Part shown: in pieces, positions 46,987 to 56,443 of the stretch
Numbering within the stretch: position 1 is the stretch's first letter
How the letters are laid out: each line of letters begins with the position of its first letter
NCBI GenBank assembly: GCA_016935355.1
Contig: JAFGRC010000024.1
Span: 33,050 to 97,049, forward strand
From: Bacteroidales bacterium
Lineage (GTDB): Bacteria > Bacteroidota > Bacteroidia > Bacteroidales > UBA10428
DNA length: 64,000 nucleotides
Reading direction: 5' to 3'
The notes under the pieces: generated by a model
The model's database searches: none
What the model was told of the DNA's origin: nothing
What the model saw: only the letters and a program-made list of their open reading frames with translations
Made by a program: the position numbers and the translations under genes

Positions 46987-47560
46987 TTCTCAATTCTTGA
47001 TAACCATAAGTAGCTTGTATTTTTTTCATTAAGGTTAATCTGCAGCGGTAACACCGGTTTTTTGTGTGTTGTTCATTCTTAAATCCCATGATGCGCGTAA
47101 TCTCCCGGATCGACCTGCCTTCGTGGAACAGTGTCAGGATCTTCTGACAGTTCTGGCTCATTTTTTCAAATATGCTCCTGTACAGAAAAAGTCGTTCATT
47201 GTGATCGTATATTTCTGCGACATCCGATCCATGATCAATGCATTCTTCTTCAAGGATGAATTGATCAACTTGTTTTTGCCTTTTTTTCAGTTCCCTGAGC
47301 CATAATATCCTGGAAACAGAATGAATATAGGTTTTTATGGAACAGGTTAACCTGAAACCGTCATCCCTGAATTTCTGAAACAGGATCATAATGGCATTCT
47401 GGAAAATATCCTTCGCGTCATCATCCGAGCCGTTGTTTTTAATGACAAAGAATCTGACAGACTGATAATACAGTGCATATAAACGACTGATGACTTTTTC
47501 ATCGCGTGAAATGAGTCCGTTGATCAGATCGCTTTCTGTAAAATTATGAGAATGTTTCAA
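46964..47560 (-). CDS. ECF-type sigma-70 factor
   Basis: The 198-residue protein has region 2 (ALYYQSVRFFVIKNNGSDDDAKDIFQNAIMIL) and region 4 with an HTH (MSQNCQKILTLFHEGRSIREITRIMGF). It lacks regions 1 and 3, so it is an extracytoplasmic-function sigma. It directs polymerase to a small regulon, probably under the control of the overlapping small protein. In Bacteroidota such pairs often serve TonB systems or stress; none is adjacent here. Confidence 0.92.
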   Translation of the reverse strand: MKHSHNFTESDLINGLISRDEKVISRLYALYYQSVRFFVIKNNGSDDDAKDIFQNAIMILFQKFRDDGFRLTCSIKTYIHSVSRILWLRELKKRQKQVDQFILEEECIDHGSDVAEIYDHNERLFLYRSIFEKMSQNCQKILTLFHEGRSIREITRIMGFKNEQHTKNRCYRCRLTLMKKIQATYGYQELRNEKIEDG

Positions 47561-48015
47561 TGCTTTATGCTGTTAACGGGTAAAAAGTAACCCTTTCAAT
47601 TAAAAAAATAAAAATTGCTGATTACATTATAAAATAATGTACCATTTTTAAAATGGAACTGCATATCAATACATTTGCATTTATTAATATTTCAAATATA
47701 CAATTGAATTATAATTTAATACAAATATTTACATTGTTTTCTTTACATATTTATGATTTTTTCATCTGTTTTAGACAGGAAGGTTCACCATTTGCCGACC
47801 TGATCTGATGCATCCAGGAAAAATTTTCATCTGATGTACACCTGCCGGCATCAAAAGTTATATCCTCAAAAGAGAAAAACAATATTGAAAAATTGATTAT
47901 TTTTATAAATGTGTCCGCATTCAGGATTGTTCACTTTCCGCAGGAATTGCATTATAATTTCTTCGTAAACCCTGAAACGTGACCATATTCACAGGAATGA
48001 TCAAACGATTGCATC
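47561..48015. other. 455-bp AT-rich intergenic region
   Basis: Very AT-rich gap between the sigma factor and the SLOG kinase, transcribed in opposite directions. TACATTTG at 47670-47677 matches TAnnTTTG on the plus strand but would leave a leader over 300 bases. A perfect 7-bp palindrome CCATTTT-T-AAAATGG lies at 47642-47656. No coding frame or RNA gene is seen. Confidence 0.5.
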
Positions 48016-50589
48016 ATGAATGAAGCAATGAATCATAAAACAGCGTTCATTCCCCTTTACCTCGGGATTTCCGGTCACCATGACATATGTAACGCGGACA
48101 AACCGCAGCTTAAACAAATGATAAAGGACATCATTGAAGAAAAGAAAGTTCAATATCCGGATACCCCTGTCATAATGCTGACTCCTCTGGCAGAAGGGGC
48201 TGACAGGCTGGCCGCATTTGCATCTCTTGAATGCGGCATATCATTTATCGCACCGCTTCCCATGCCGGTTGACGAATACCGGAAAGACTTTACAACCTCG
48301 GAATCCCTGCATGAATTCAATGAACTGCTTGATAAGGCAGATTCCTGGTTTGAATTGCCTCTACCACACGGAACAAGAACTGAAGAATTGCAGCAAAACA
48401 AAGAAAAACGGGATGAACAGTATTATCAAAACGGATTGTTTATTGCGAGGCAATCGCAATTGCTGATTGCACTCTGGGATGGCATTGATAATGAAAAACA
48501 GGGGGGTACCGCTCACATTGTGAAACTGAGAAAAACCGGCCTGCCGTCATCACACCCGCAATTGCAGCAAAGATTGCAGAATCTCCAGTCAGGTCCTATC
48601 TGCCATATCCTCACGCCGCGCAAAGACTCACCTAAGCCTGCCGGAGCTTTCAAAAAAAAATTGATCTGTTCGGACTATCGGGGCAGTGACGAAAACGCGT
48701 TAGTGGAAATGGACCAGCAGTTGCTCGGTCATGTAGATGCCTATAATCGCGATGTGCAAATGCTTGCCCCAAAACTGAAGGAGAAGATCCGGCAGAGTGA
48801 AGAGAACCTGGTACATGATCAAAGTATTTTAACGTCAAGCCCTGAACTTCAAAGGATCGCACAATACCATGCCATTACAGATTCCCTTGCCACTCATTTT
48901 AAACACAAACGTTTTATCGCTTTAATAATATTGCTGGTGCTTGCAGTGGTTGCATTTATATTTTTTCTGATCCAGCTGGAGTTTTGGCAAAAACCTGTCA
49001 TACTTCTTCTGTATCCCCTGATCATGGGATTGGGTACCTTATGGTTTCTGAATTCAAACAGAAAACGTTACAGAAAAAAACATGACGATTACCGCGCCCT
49101 TTCTGAAGCATTCAGGATTCAGTATTTTCTCTCCATTGCGCAAAGAAGGATCAATGTGTCGGAATATTATCTTCAAAAGTACAAGAGCGAACTTGAGTGG
49201 AGGATCTATGCGCTTCGTGCAGCAATGCTGAAATGCAGCACAGAAGGAATTAAGGGTGCTGTTAATACTGTTGAAAGCAACCTGAGTGATTGCAATTACA
49301 TTAAAGATTACTGGGTGTCAGATCAGCATGAATATTTCAGAAGATCAAGCCTGAAATACAAGCATCTGCATAAAATGCTCCGGTACTCCGGCAATATCCT
49401 GTTTTTTGCATCGTTGGGCGCAGCATTATTCTTATTCTTTATAAGCTTACGAGCGGACCACATACTTACATTCATGAATAACCATGAGGATGTGGCACAT
49501 TCTGTTCTGGTGGTTTGCTCGCTTGGATTTCTCGTTGTTTCAGGAGCAGTCCATGGATACAATGAAAAGATGGCCTTTTCCAGACAATCCAGAACCTTTG
49601 AACAGATGTGCCAGCTTTTCAGAATGGCCGGTGAAAAACTAAGAATTGCAATTGAATCAGATAACCGTAGTGAAGCAGTTGAGATCATCCGGGAACTGGC
49701 ACAGGAATCATTAATGGAAAACCTTGAAGCACATCAACAAGAACTGCAGGTAATCAATACCCTGCTCGAAGAACAAAAAGAGGAACTGTTCCGGCAAAGG
49801 GAAGAACTGAAATCCACCCTTGAAAACCTTCATAAGACACAGCAGCAACTTATTGAATCCGAGAAAATGGCGGCTTTAGGCGGACTTGTTGCCGGAGTAG
49901 CCCATGAGATCAATACACCGGTAGGGATTGGCATTACAGCCATCACCACTTTGATGGATGATTTTGAAAAAATAGCCGGGCTGTTTAATAGAAATGAAAT
50001 CACCCGGGAGGACTTCAGGAAATTCTTAGAATCAACGAAGGATGCAGGAGCACTCATCCAGAAAAATCTTGAACGCACTGCTTCACTTATCCAGAGTTTC
50101 AAACAGGTTTCCGTGGACCAGGTCTCGGAACAGCAACGAATATTTGTTTTCAGGGATTACCTCAATGATATCCTTTCCAGCCTTCAACCGAAATTCAGCG
50201 GAAAGCATATTGATTTTAACATTGAATGCGATGAAAAGCTGGAACTGGACTCTTTCCCCGGTGTCTATGCGCAGATCTTCACCAATTTTTTATTGAACAG
50301 CCTGCAACATGGATTTGCTGACAAGGAGGCAGGTACTATTGGAATTAAAGCTGATATAAACAAAGATTTACTGGAAATCCAGTATCGTGATGATGGGGCA
50401 GGTATCAGCAGGAAAGACCTTCCGCATATCTTCGAACCCTTTTATACCTCGGATCAACGCAAAGGTACAGGACTGGGGCTGAATATTATCTACAACCTTA
50501 TCAAACAAAAACTGCACGGAAACATAACCTGTGAAAGCGAACCGGGGCAAGGGGTGTTGATTAAGATCGAAGTGCCGGTGAATCGATGA
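48016..50589 (+). CDS. SLOG-domain, four-TM sensor fused to histidine kinase
   Basis: This 857-residue protein has a remarkable layout. Residues about 14-245 are a SLOG-type nucleotide/ligand-binding domain (GISGHHDI at 18-25, LTPLAEGADRLAA at 55-67, LIALWDGIDNEKQGGTAHIV at 150-169). Two membrane hairpins follow, at about 299-345 and 456-514, each trailed by SLATT-like segments (DDYRALSEAFRIQYFLSIA; FEQMCQLFRMAGEKLRIA). A coiled coil (565-612) leads into a HisKA domain with His630 in VAGVAHEINTPVG and a HATPase_c domain (NSLQHGF, DDGAGIS, GTGLGLNI). Normal SLOG-4TM proteins end near residue 570; here a kinase is added. No response regulator gene is adjacent. Confidence 0.85.
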   Translation: MNEAMNHKTAFIPLYLGISGHHDICNADKPQLKQMIKDIIEEKKVQYPDTPVIMLTPLAEGADRLAAFASLECGISFIAPLPMPVDEYRKDFTTSESLHEFNELLDKADSWFELPLPHGTRTEELQQNKEKRDEQYYQNGLFIARQSQLLIALWDGIDNEKQGGTAHIVKLRKTGLPSSHPQLQQRLQNLQSGPICHILTPRKDSPKPAGAFKKKLICSDYRGSDENALVEMDQQLLGHVDAYNRDVQMLAPKLKEKIRQSEENLVHDQSILTSSPELQRIAQYHAITDSLATHFKHKRFIALIILLVLAVVAFIFFLIQLEFWQKPVILLLYPLIMGLGTLWFLNSNRKRYRKKHDDYRALSEAFRIQYFLSIAQRRINVSEYYLQKYKSELEWRIYALRAAMLKCSTEGIKGAVNTVESNLSDCNYIKDYWVSDQHEYFRRSSLKYKHLHKMLRYSGNILFFASLGAALFLFFISLRADHILTFMNNHEDVAHSVLVVCSLGFLVVSGAVHGYNEKMAFSRQSRTFEQMCQLFRMAGEKLRIAIESDNRSEAVEIIRELAQESLMENLEAHQQELQVINTLLEEQKEELFRQREELKSTLENLHKTQQQLIESEKMAALGGLVAGVAHEINTPVGIGITAITTLMDDFEKIAGLFNRNEITREDFRKFLESTKDAGALIQKNLERTASLIQSFKQVSVDQVSEQQRIFVFRDYLNDILSSLQPKFSGKHIDFNIECDEKLELDSFPGVYAQIFTNFLLNSLQHGFADKEAGTIGIKADINKDLLEIQYRDDGAGISRKDLPHIFEPFYTSDQRKGTGLGLNIIYNLIKQKLHGNITCESEPGQGVLIKIEVPVNR

Positions 50590-50691
50590 AGGTATTGTAC
50601 TTCAATACTTTCAGGTTCTGTTGTGGAATCCTTTCATGTGTAAATAATTTAATTTTAATGGTCACATGTAACTCGCGATGAACCCCGAAGG

Positions 50692-50765
50692 ACTCAGCGA
50701 AGCTAATTTAAGCATGCTTTTTTGTGAACCGAGCTTGCGAACTCAGCGAAGCTAATTTAAGCATG
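50692..50765 (+). repeat. Two identical 25-bp direct repeats
   Basis: Positions 50692-50716 and 50741-50765 are identical (ACTCAGCGAAGCTAATTTAA and five more bases), spaced 49 bp. Related GAACC..GAAG/GCTTGCGAAC text precedes both. They lie between the SLOG kinase and a decayed gene and may be a dispersed repeat or junction scar. Confidence 0.7.
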
Positions 50766-50776
50766 TTAAATTATTT

Positions 50777-51085
50777 CATGAGATGATCCTGAACAACCTT
50801 TAAAAGATCAAAGATCTCAGGGTGATATCGCACACATCGGTTGAGCAGTAAAGAAATCAGCGCAAACCCATCGCTGAAATTGCAGAAGAACTTAATGTAA
50901 ACTATATTGTGGAAGGCAGCGGACAAAAATACGGTAATGCTTTCCGACTGAGGGCACAATTAATTATGGCAGAGCATGAGACCCATCTCTGGGATGAATT
51001 TTACCAACAGGAAATAAACAACGCAGCAAAAATTTTCAATATACAGATCCGGATTGCTGCAATCATTGTCTCAGAACCTTTACTT
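50777..51085 (+). pseudogene. Remnant of a TolB/FlgO-domain TPR protein
   Basis: In one frame from 50780 the translation reads EMILNNL*KIKDLRVISHTSVEQ, *RNQRKPIAEIAEELNVN, then YIVEGSGQKYGNAFRLRAQL and HLWDEFYQQEI..IFNIQ. This is the conserved N-terminal domain found in many Bacteroidota adenylate-cyclase/TPR proteins (LSKI.DLRVISRTSV, IA.ELNV.YI.EGSVQ, R..AQL, HLW.E.Y). Two in-frame TAA codons (50801-50803 and 50849-50851) and a lost front and back show it is dead. The 5' end abuts the 25-bp repeat. Confidence 0.7.
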
Positions 51086-51143
51086 TCAGGTCCTATGCTT
51101 CATGATGCCAAAACAGGTTGCATATTATCTTATGTTTCAAGTT

Positions 51144-54044
51144 TCAAGTTTCAGGTTCAGGCGGTGTACAGCTACAGACCAGGTTCCGATCACCGTAGGC
51201 TTCATCCACACGGCTTACCGAAGGCCAAAACTTGTGTTCTTCCAGCCATTTCAGCGGAAATGCAGCCTTTGTTCTTGTATAGGAGTGTTTCCATTCATCG
51301 CTTGCTATCATGGTCTCGGTATGGGGCGCATTCTTCAGAACGTTATTATCTGTGTTGCCGGATTCAATCACCTCCTGAATCTCCTGCCAGATTGCCTTCA
51401 TTGCTTCAATGAACCTGTTGAGCTCCTGAAGGGACTCACTTTCGGTGGGTTCCACCATCAGGGTGCCGTGTACCGGAAATGAGAGTGTAGGTGCGTGAAA
51501 ACCATAATCCATAAGTCTTTTGGCAATATCGGCCTCGGTTATGCCCGCGAGATTTTTAAATGCACGGCAGTCGAGGATCATTTCATGCCCGACAAATCCG
51601 TTTGCACCTTTATACAGAACATTATAGTAATCATTCAGGCATGATGCAAGATAGTTCGCATTCAGAATGGCGATCCTGCTGGCATGTGTTAAACCTTCCC
51701 CTCCCATCAGACTGCAATAAGCATGTGAAATGACCAGAATGCTTGCACTTCCGAAGGGTGCGGATGAAACAGCCGAAATACCGCCACTTGTTCCCGTATC
51801 AACCACAGGATGTGCGGGCAGGAACTTTTCCAGATGATTTGCCGCAAGTATGGGTCCCATACCCGGGCCCCCACCCCCATGCGGTATGGCAAAAGTCTTA
51901 TGCAGGTTCAGGTGACAAATATCTGCGCCGATAAAGGCAGGACTGGTCAGTCCGATCTGCGCATTCATATTGGCACCGTCCATATAAACCTGACCACCGT
52001 GCTGGTGAATGATATCGACCATCTCCCGGATTGCCTCTTCAAACACCCCGTGCGTTGAAGGATAGGTGACCATAAAAGCGGCCAGACAGTCGCGGTGTAA
52101 CTCAGCTTTTGCCTTGAGGTCACTTACATCAATATTCCCATGATCATCACAATTGACAACGACAACATTCAGTCCGGCCATTGCAGCGCTTGCCGGATTG
52201 GTACCGTGTGCCGATGCCGGTATCAGCACTACATCGCGGTGCGACTGACCCAGGCTGGCCAGATATTTTTTTATGACCAGCAGTCCGGTATACTCCCCTG
52301 CCGCACCGGAATTGGGCTGAAACGACACCCCATTGAATCCGGTTATGGCCTTTAAAAAATCTCCGAGTTCACGAATGATCTGCTGGTATCCTTCAGCCTG
52401 ATCAACGGGCACAAAAGGATGGATGTTGCCGAATTCCGGCCAGCTTAGCGGCAGCATTTCCACTGCTCCGGTCAGTTTCATGGTACAGGAACCGAGTGAA
52501 ATCATACCGTCTGTCAATGCAAAATCCTTTCGTTCCAGTTGTTTCATATACCGCATCATCCCGGTTTCGCTTCTGTAATTTTTAAATAGCGGCAGGTCCA
52601 TGTACCGGTCCGTACGAAGGAATTGTTCATCGATTTTTACAGTCTGATCTGATCTTGTAATATCCTGCACAGATTGAAAAGCATCTTTGATCTTCCGGAC
52701 ATCCTGACCTGATGCCTGTGCAAAAACTTCAATGATACCGTTCAGGTCAGCGATGGTTGTGGTTTCATCCAGACTGATGCCCACACTTCTGTCGTTGAAA
52801 TACCGGAAGTTAATCCCGTGATCCAGTGCCAGTGAGCGTATCATGTCCTGCGGAACATACCCGGGCAGAGGTACCCTCAGCGTATCAAAAAATACTTTGT
52901 TATCCTGTTGATATCCCAGTTTCGTCAGCATGTCCGACAAGGTTACTGCATATGTATGGATGCGCCGGGCAATGGACTGCAAACCCTCGTATCCGTGGTA
53001 TACCGCATACATTCCGGCCATAATGGCCAGCAAAGCCTGGGATGTACAAATATTGGATGTGGCCTTTTCACGTTTGATATGCTGTTCCCTGGTCTGCAGC
53101 GCCATGCGGTATGCACGCCGGTTCTCCCGGTCAATGGTAACCCCGATGATGCGTCCTGGAATGAAGCGCCTGTATTCACTCTTTGCTGAAAAATAAGCGG
53201 CATGAGGTCCCCCATAGCCCATGGGAATGCCAAACCGTTGTGTTGACCCGACAACCACATCAGCACCCCAGTTTCCCGGGGGTTTCAGCATAACCAGACT
53301 CATAACATCTGCTATCACCGCCAGGGCGATACCGCGGGCATGCAACCGTTCTGCAAATTTAACGTAGTCAACTATTTTTCCATCGCCGGCCGGATACTGT
53401 ACCAATGCGCCAAAGTAGTTTTCCTCAGGATTCATGGTTGTGAAATCACCCGTAACAATTTCAATTTTCAATGCTTCAGCACGGGTTTTTATTACAGCCA
53501 GAGTCTGGGGAAAAATATTAAGATCGATAAAAAAACTTTTGGAACCTTTTGCCAACTTTTCCTTTGAACGTGCATTGTACAGCATGATCATTGCTTCAGC
53601 GGCGGCCGTTCCCTCGTCCAGCAACGAAGCATTGGCCAGCTCCATGCCGGTCAGCCCGGTGATGACCGTCTGAAAATTGAGAAGCGCTTCCAGTCTTCCC
53701 TGTGAAATCTCAGCCTGGTAAGGTGTATAGGAAGTGTACCAGCCCGGATTTTCCAGAATGTTCCGCTGTATTACCGGAGGCATGAAAGTACCATAATACC
53801 CCATGCCGGTATATGTTTTGAATATTTTGTTTCGCTTTGCAATTTTGCGGATCCTGTCAAGGTACTCCTGCTCACTGATGCCTTCCGGAATGACAGGGAA
53901 AGCATTCAGACGAATGGAGGCAGGTATGGTTTTTTCGATCAGTTCATCCAGACTTTCAACCCCGATCTTTTTCAGCATACCCTGCAAATCTGTTGTCCGG
54001 GGACCTGTATGCCGGTATGCAAAATGGTCACTGTTCATGTTCAT
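51144..54044 (-). CDS. gcvP: Glycine dehydrogenase (decarboxylating), P-protein
   Basis: This 966-residue PLP enzyme decarboxylates glycine and passes the aminomethyl group to the lipoyl H-protein. Both halves are present: the N-terminal half (FKTYTGMGYYGTFMPPVIQR, later GNWGADVVVGSTQRFGIP) and the C-terminal half with PLP Lys in HLNLHKTFAIPHGGGGPG. Length is normal for the homodimeric form. Other gcv genes are not next to it, which is common. It ends 58 bp from the decayed TPR fragment, convergent with it. Confidence 0.97.
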   Translation of the reverse strand: MNMNSDHFAYRHTGPRTTDLQGMLKKIGVESLDELIEKTIPASIRLNAFPVIPEGISEQEYLDRIRKIAKRNKIFKTYTGMGYYGTFMPPVIQRNILENPGWYTSYTPYQAEISQGRLEALLNFQTVITGLTGMELANASLLDEGTAAAEAMIMLYNARSKEKLAKGSKSFFIDLNIFPQTLAVIKTRAEALKIEIVTGDFTTMNPEENYFGALVQYPAGDGKIVDYVKFAERLHARGIALAVIADVMSLVMLKPPGNWGADVVVGSTQRFGIPMGYGGPHAAYFSAKSEYRRFIPGRIIGVTIDRENRRAYRMALQTREQHIKREKATSNICTSQALLAIMAGMYAVYHGYEGLQSIARRIHTYAVTLSDMLTKLGYQQDNKVFFDTLRVPLPGYVPQDMIRSLALDHGINFRYFNDRSVGISLDETTTIADLNGIIEVFAQASGQDVRKIKDAFQSVQDITRSDQTVKIDEQFLRTDRYMDLPLFKNYRSETGMMRYMKQLERKDFALTDGMISLGSCTMKLTGAVEMLPLSWPEFGNIHPFVPVDQAEGYQQIIRELGDFLKAITGFNGVSFQPNSGAAGEYTGLLVIKKYLASLGQSHRDVVLIPASAHGTNPASAAMAGLNVVVVNCDDHGNIDVSDLKAKAELHRDCLAAFMVTYPSTHGVFEEAIREMVDIIHQHGGQVYMDGANMNAQIGLTSPAFIGADICHLNLHKTFAIPHGGGGPGMGPILAANHLEKFLPAHPVVDTGTSGGISAVSSAPFGSASILVISHAYCSLMGGEGLTHASRIAILNANYLASCLNDYYNVLYKGANGFVGHEMILDCRAFKNLAGITEADIAKRLMDYGFHAPTLSFPVHGTLMVEPTESESLQELNRFIEAMKAIWQEIQEVIESGNTDNNVLKNAPHTETMIASDEWKHSYTRTKAAFPLKWLEEHKFWPSVSRVDEAYGDRNLVCSCTPPEPET

Positions 54045-54081
54045 GGCTCAGGCTTAAAAATTGTAAAAATGCATGACTTCA

Positions 54082-54720
54082 CTATTTCAAAAAAGGATTT
54101 GTATCATATTCGTGTCCGATTGTGGTTGCGGGACCGTGCCCGGGATACACGACCGTATCACGTGGCAGGACCAGCAACTTGTCCCGTATTCCACTGATCA
54201 GCATTCCATAATTTCCACCGAACAAGTCCGTTCTTCCAATGCCGCCATTAAAAAGCACATCCCCGCAAATCAGCAGCTTGTCGGATTCCGAGTACAGACA
54301 AATGCTGCCGGGTGAATGACCCGGCACAAGAATGGTTAGTAAAACCGAATCGCCAAATTCAATTTTTTCATTTTCTTGCAGGAACCTGTCCGGATGCGGA
54401 GGCGTTTCAATTTGAAATCCGAACATGCCGGCAATTTCCCCTGCTTTTTCAAGCAGAAAAAGTTCGTCTCTATGGATCCAGACCGGACAGCCAAATTCCC
54501 TTTTGAAAAAAGCATTTCCTGCAATATGGTCAAAATGGCCATGGGTATTAATGATGCATACAGGACTCAGGGATTCGCCGGCAATAAAGCTTTTCAGTTC
54601 ATTGCACTTGCCATTGTCCCAGCAACCCGGATCAACTATGATGCATTGCCGGGTATCGTCGTGCAGTACCAGGGCATTCACGCCCATATCATTACACACA
54701 AATATTTTAATACCGATCAT
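54082..54720 (-). CDS. Metallo-beta-lactamase-fold hydrolase (glyoxalase II-like)
   Basis: This 212-residue protein has the HGHFDH metal site at 60-65, later H in VPGHSPGS, D in LLICGDVLF and H in VVYPGHGP. These bind two metal ions. Small single-domain members like this hydrolyse hydroxyacylglutathione-like thioesters or related esters; the substrate is unknown. It is followed downstream by gcvP and preceded by pcm in the same direction. Confidence 0.9.
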   Translation of the reverse strand: MIGIKIFVCNDMGVNALVLHDDTRQCIIVDPGCWDNGKCNELKSFIAGESLSPVCIINTHGHFDHIAGNAFFKREFGCPVWIHRDELFLLEKAGEIAGMFGFQIETPPHPDRFLQENEKIEFGDSVLLTILVPGHSPGSICLYSESDKLLICGDVLFNGGIGRTDLFGGNYGMLISGIRDKLLVLPRDTVVYPGHGPATTIGHEYDTNPFLK

Positions 54721-54751
54721 TACATGACATGTAATACGTTTTATTATACTT

Positions 54752-55402
54752 TCATTCCTTGCCCTTCAGCATGGGAACGAAAACGAACAATCCGTGCTCA
54801 GACTTTTCTGTTTTGTTATCCCCCGTTTTTTCAATTAAGGTCATTACCTGTGAGGAACCCTTCCCAAAAGGTAAAACCATCCGTCCTCCAACCTTTAGTT
54901 GCTCAAGCAGGTTTTCGGGAATTTCAGGTGCTGCGGCGGTAATGAGTATTCGATCAAAGGGTCCGTAAGTGGGCAATCCCAGATTGCCGTCACCGTAAAA
55001 AAAATTTACCCGGTAATTCAGTCTGGTGAGCAATGTTTGTGATTTGAGATACAGGTCCTTTTGACGCTCTACGGTATAAACCTTGGCTCCCATTTCAGCC
55101 AGTATTGCCGCCTGATAACCGGAACCTGTTCCGATTTCCAGCACCCTGTTCAAAGGATCCACCGAAAGCAGCTGTGTCTGAAATGCAACCGTATAAGGTT
55201 GTGAAATGGTCTGTCCCGAACCGATCGGAAATGCCTGATCCTTATATGCAAAATTTATGAATCCGGAGTCCATAAATGCATGCCGGGGAACCATATTCAT
55301 GGCCGATAATACACGTTCATCGGTGATCCCTTTTTGCCTAATCTCATCAATGAGCTTCTTTCTTAATCCTTTATGTCGATACCCATCCTCAACTTTTACC
55401 AT
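54752..55402 (-). CDS. pcm: Protein-L-isoaspartate O-methyltransferase
   Basis: The enzyme has 216 residues from ATG 55402; a TTG at 55426 is inside the promoter and not used. It has VPRHAFMD, the GSGQTISQPYTVAFQTQLL loop, and SAM motif VLEIGTGSGYQAAILAEMG. It methylates isoaspartyl sites in aged proteins to start repair. Length and motifs match the family fully. Confidence 0.96.
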   Translation of the reverse strand: MVKVEDGYRHKGLRKKLIDEIRQKGITDERVLSAMNMVPRHAFMDSGFINFAYKDQAFPIGSGQTISQPYTVAFQTQLLSVDPLNRVLEIGTGSGYQAAILAEMGAKVYTVERQKDLYLKSQTLLTRLNYRVNFFYGDGNLGLPTYGPFDRILITAAAPEIPENLLEQLKVGGRMVLPFGKGSSQVMTLIEKTGDNKTEKSEHGLFVFVPMLKGKE

Positions 55403-55423
55403 AGGGCGGTCCGGCTTTATCAA

Positions 55424-55431
55424 CAAATTTA
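55424..55431 (-). promoter_or_regulatory. -7 promoter element of pcm
   Basis: Reverse complement reads TAAATTTG, an exact TAnnTTTG match, 22 bp upstream of ATG 55402. It decides the pcm start. Confidence 0.5.
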
Positions 55432-55478
55432 GTTGATAAGTCGAATCTAAAAAAAAAATCCCCTGTTTCTAAAAAATT

Positions 55479-55486
55479 TATGTTTG
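55479..55486 (+). promoter_or_regulatory. -7 promoter element of the oxidoreductase-like gene
   Basis: TATGTTTG matches TAnnTTTG, 16 bp before the ATG at 55502. Confidence 0.5.
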
Positions 55487-55501
55487 TGTCTAATCCGGGT
55501 T

Positions 55502-56443
55502 ATGATGAATGTAGGAATAATCGGGTCGGGCATCAACCTGAACAGGCATGTCAGGATATTGAGGAAAATTCAGGATGTCAGAATTGTCGGACACTGTTCT
55601 TCATGTGTTTCGCAAAAAAATCTTCCCGGTTCAAATGATCTTGATCACTATCCTGACCCTGATTCGCTGATTGATGATTCCGATGTCATGATCGTAGCGG
55701 ATTCAGGTTATTTGAATTATAAACTGGTTGTAAAAACACTCAGGAAGGCGAAACACGTTTTTCTGTATCCCACTGTTGTGCGGTCGGCAAATGATGCCAT
55801 GCAACTTGTCAAACTGGCCCGTGAGGCAAATGCGTTGCTTAAAGCGGGCAATGTCGGCAGTATAAACCTGAAGGGACTCCACGGTATGATAACGGACGTT
55901 TCAGGGATCAAGTTCATTGAACTTCATTATTATAAAAGTATACGACAGTCATCATCAGCAGATTCAATTCCTGAAGCCCTGCTGATCAATACACAGGTTG
56001 TTCACAGCCTTGTAAAAAGTCCGGTCCTTTCCGTTAAGGCAAAGGGACTGAGCATGCTGTCCGTCAAACCTGAGATCGTCAACGCGCGTCTGGATTACAA
56101 CAATGGATGCGCCGTAAATCTTACCTGCAATACTGTTGCTGCCAGGGATGACTTTGAGTCCACTATAGTTTTAAAAGACAAATGCATTAAATATGATTTC
56201 ATTTCTCACACACTAACCACCTGGAAAATTCAACATAAAATAAGTCATAAAGATTCGCCACTGATTATTGACAATGTTGAAATCGAGCATACTGATCCAC
56301 TTTTTGATGAACTTTCCGGCTTCATTTTATCCGCAGGCTCAGGATCCAGACATCAGACCGATAACGAATGCGGATTTGAACCTTTTATGCTTGCGGAAAG
56401 AATCCTGGAAAAAGTAAGAAAAAGCGTCATTCAATTTACCTGA
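55502..56443 (+). CDS. Gfo/Idh/MocA-like protein lacking the EKP motif
   Basis: The protein has 313 residues from ATG 55502 (MMNVGIIGSGINLNRHV, a Rossmann opening). The place of the usual catalytic EKP is HVFLYPTVVRS, with no Glu-Lys, so normal dehydrogenase activity is doubtful. A C-terminal mixed alpha/beta domain follows. It sits upstream of a sugar transferase, so it may serve exopolysaccharide synthesis as a binding or structural protein. A 54-codon frame from 56437 to 56598, without a start codon, follows. Confidence 0.7.
   Translation: MMNVGIIGSGINLNRHVRILRKIQDVRIVGHCSSCVSQKNLPGSNDLDHYPDPDSLIDDSDVMIVADSGYLNYKLVVKTLRKAKHVFLYPTVVRSANDAMQLVKLAREANALLKAGNVGSINLKGLHGMITDVSGIKFIELHYYKSIRQSSSADSIPEALLINTQVVHSLVKSPVLSVKAKGLSMLSVKPEIVNARLDYNNGCAVNLTCNTVAARDDFESTIVLKDKCIKYDFISHTLTTWKIQHKISHKDSPLIIDNVEIEHTDPLFDELSGFILSAGSGSRHQTDNECGFEPFMLAERILEKVRKSVIQFT

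Noticed and set aside
50909-51412. 167-codon frame as an intact gene
   Set aside because: Only its first 60 codons resemble a family, upstream codons hold two stops, and the end runs antisense to gcvP; it is scored as a pseudogene fragment.
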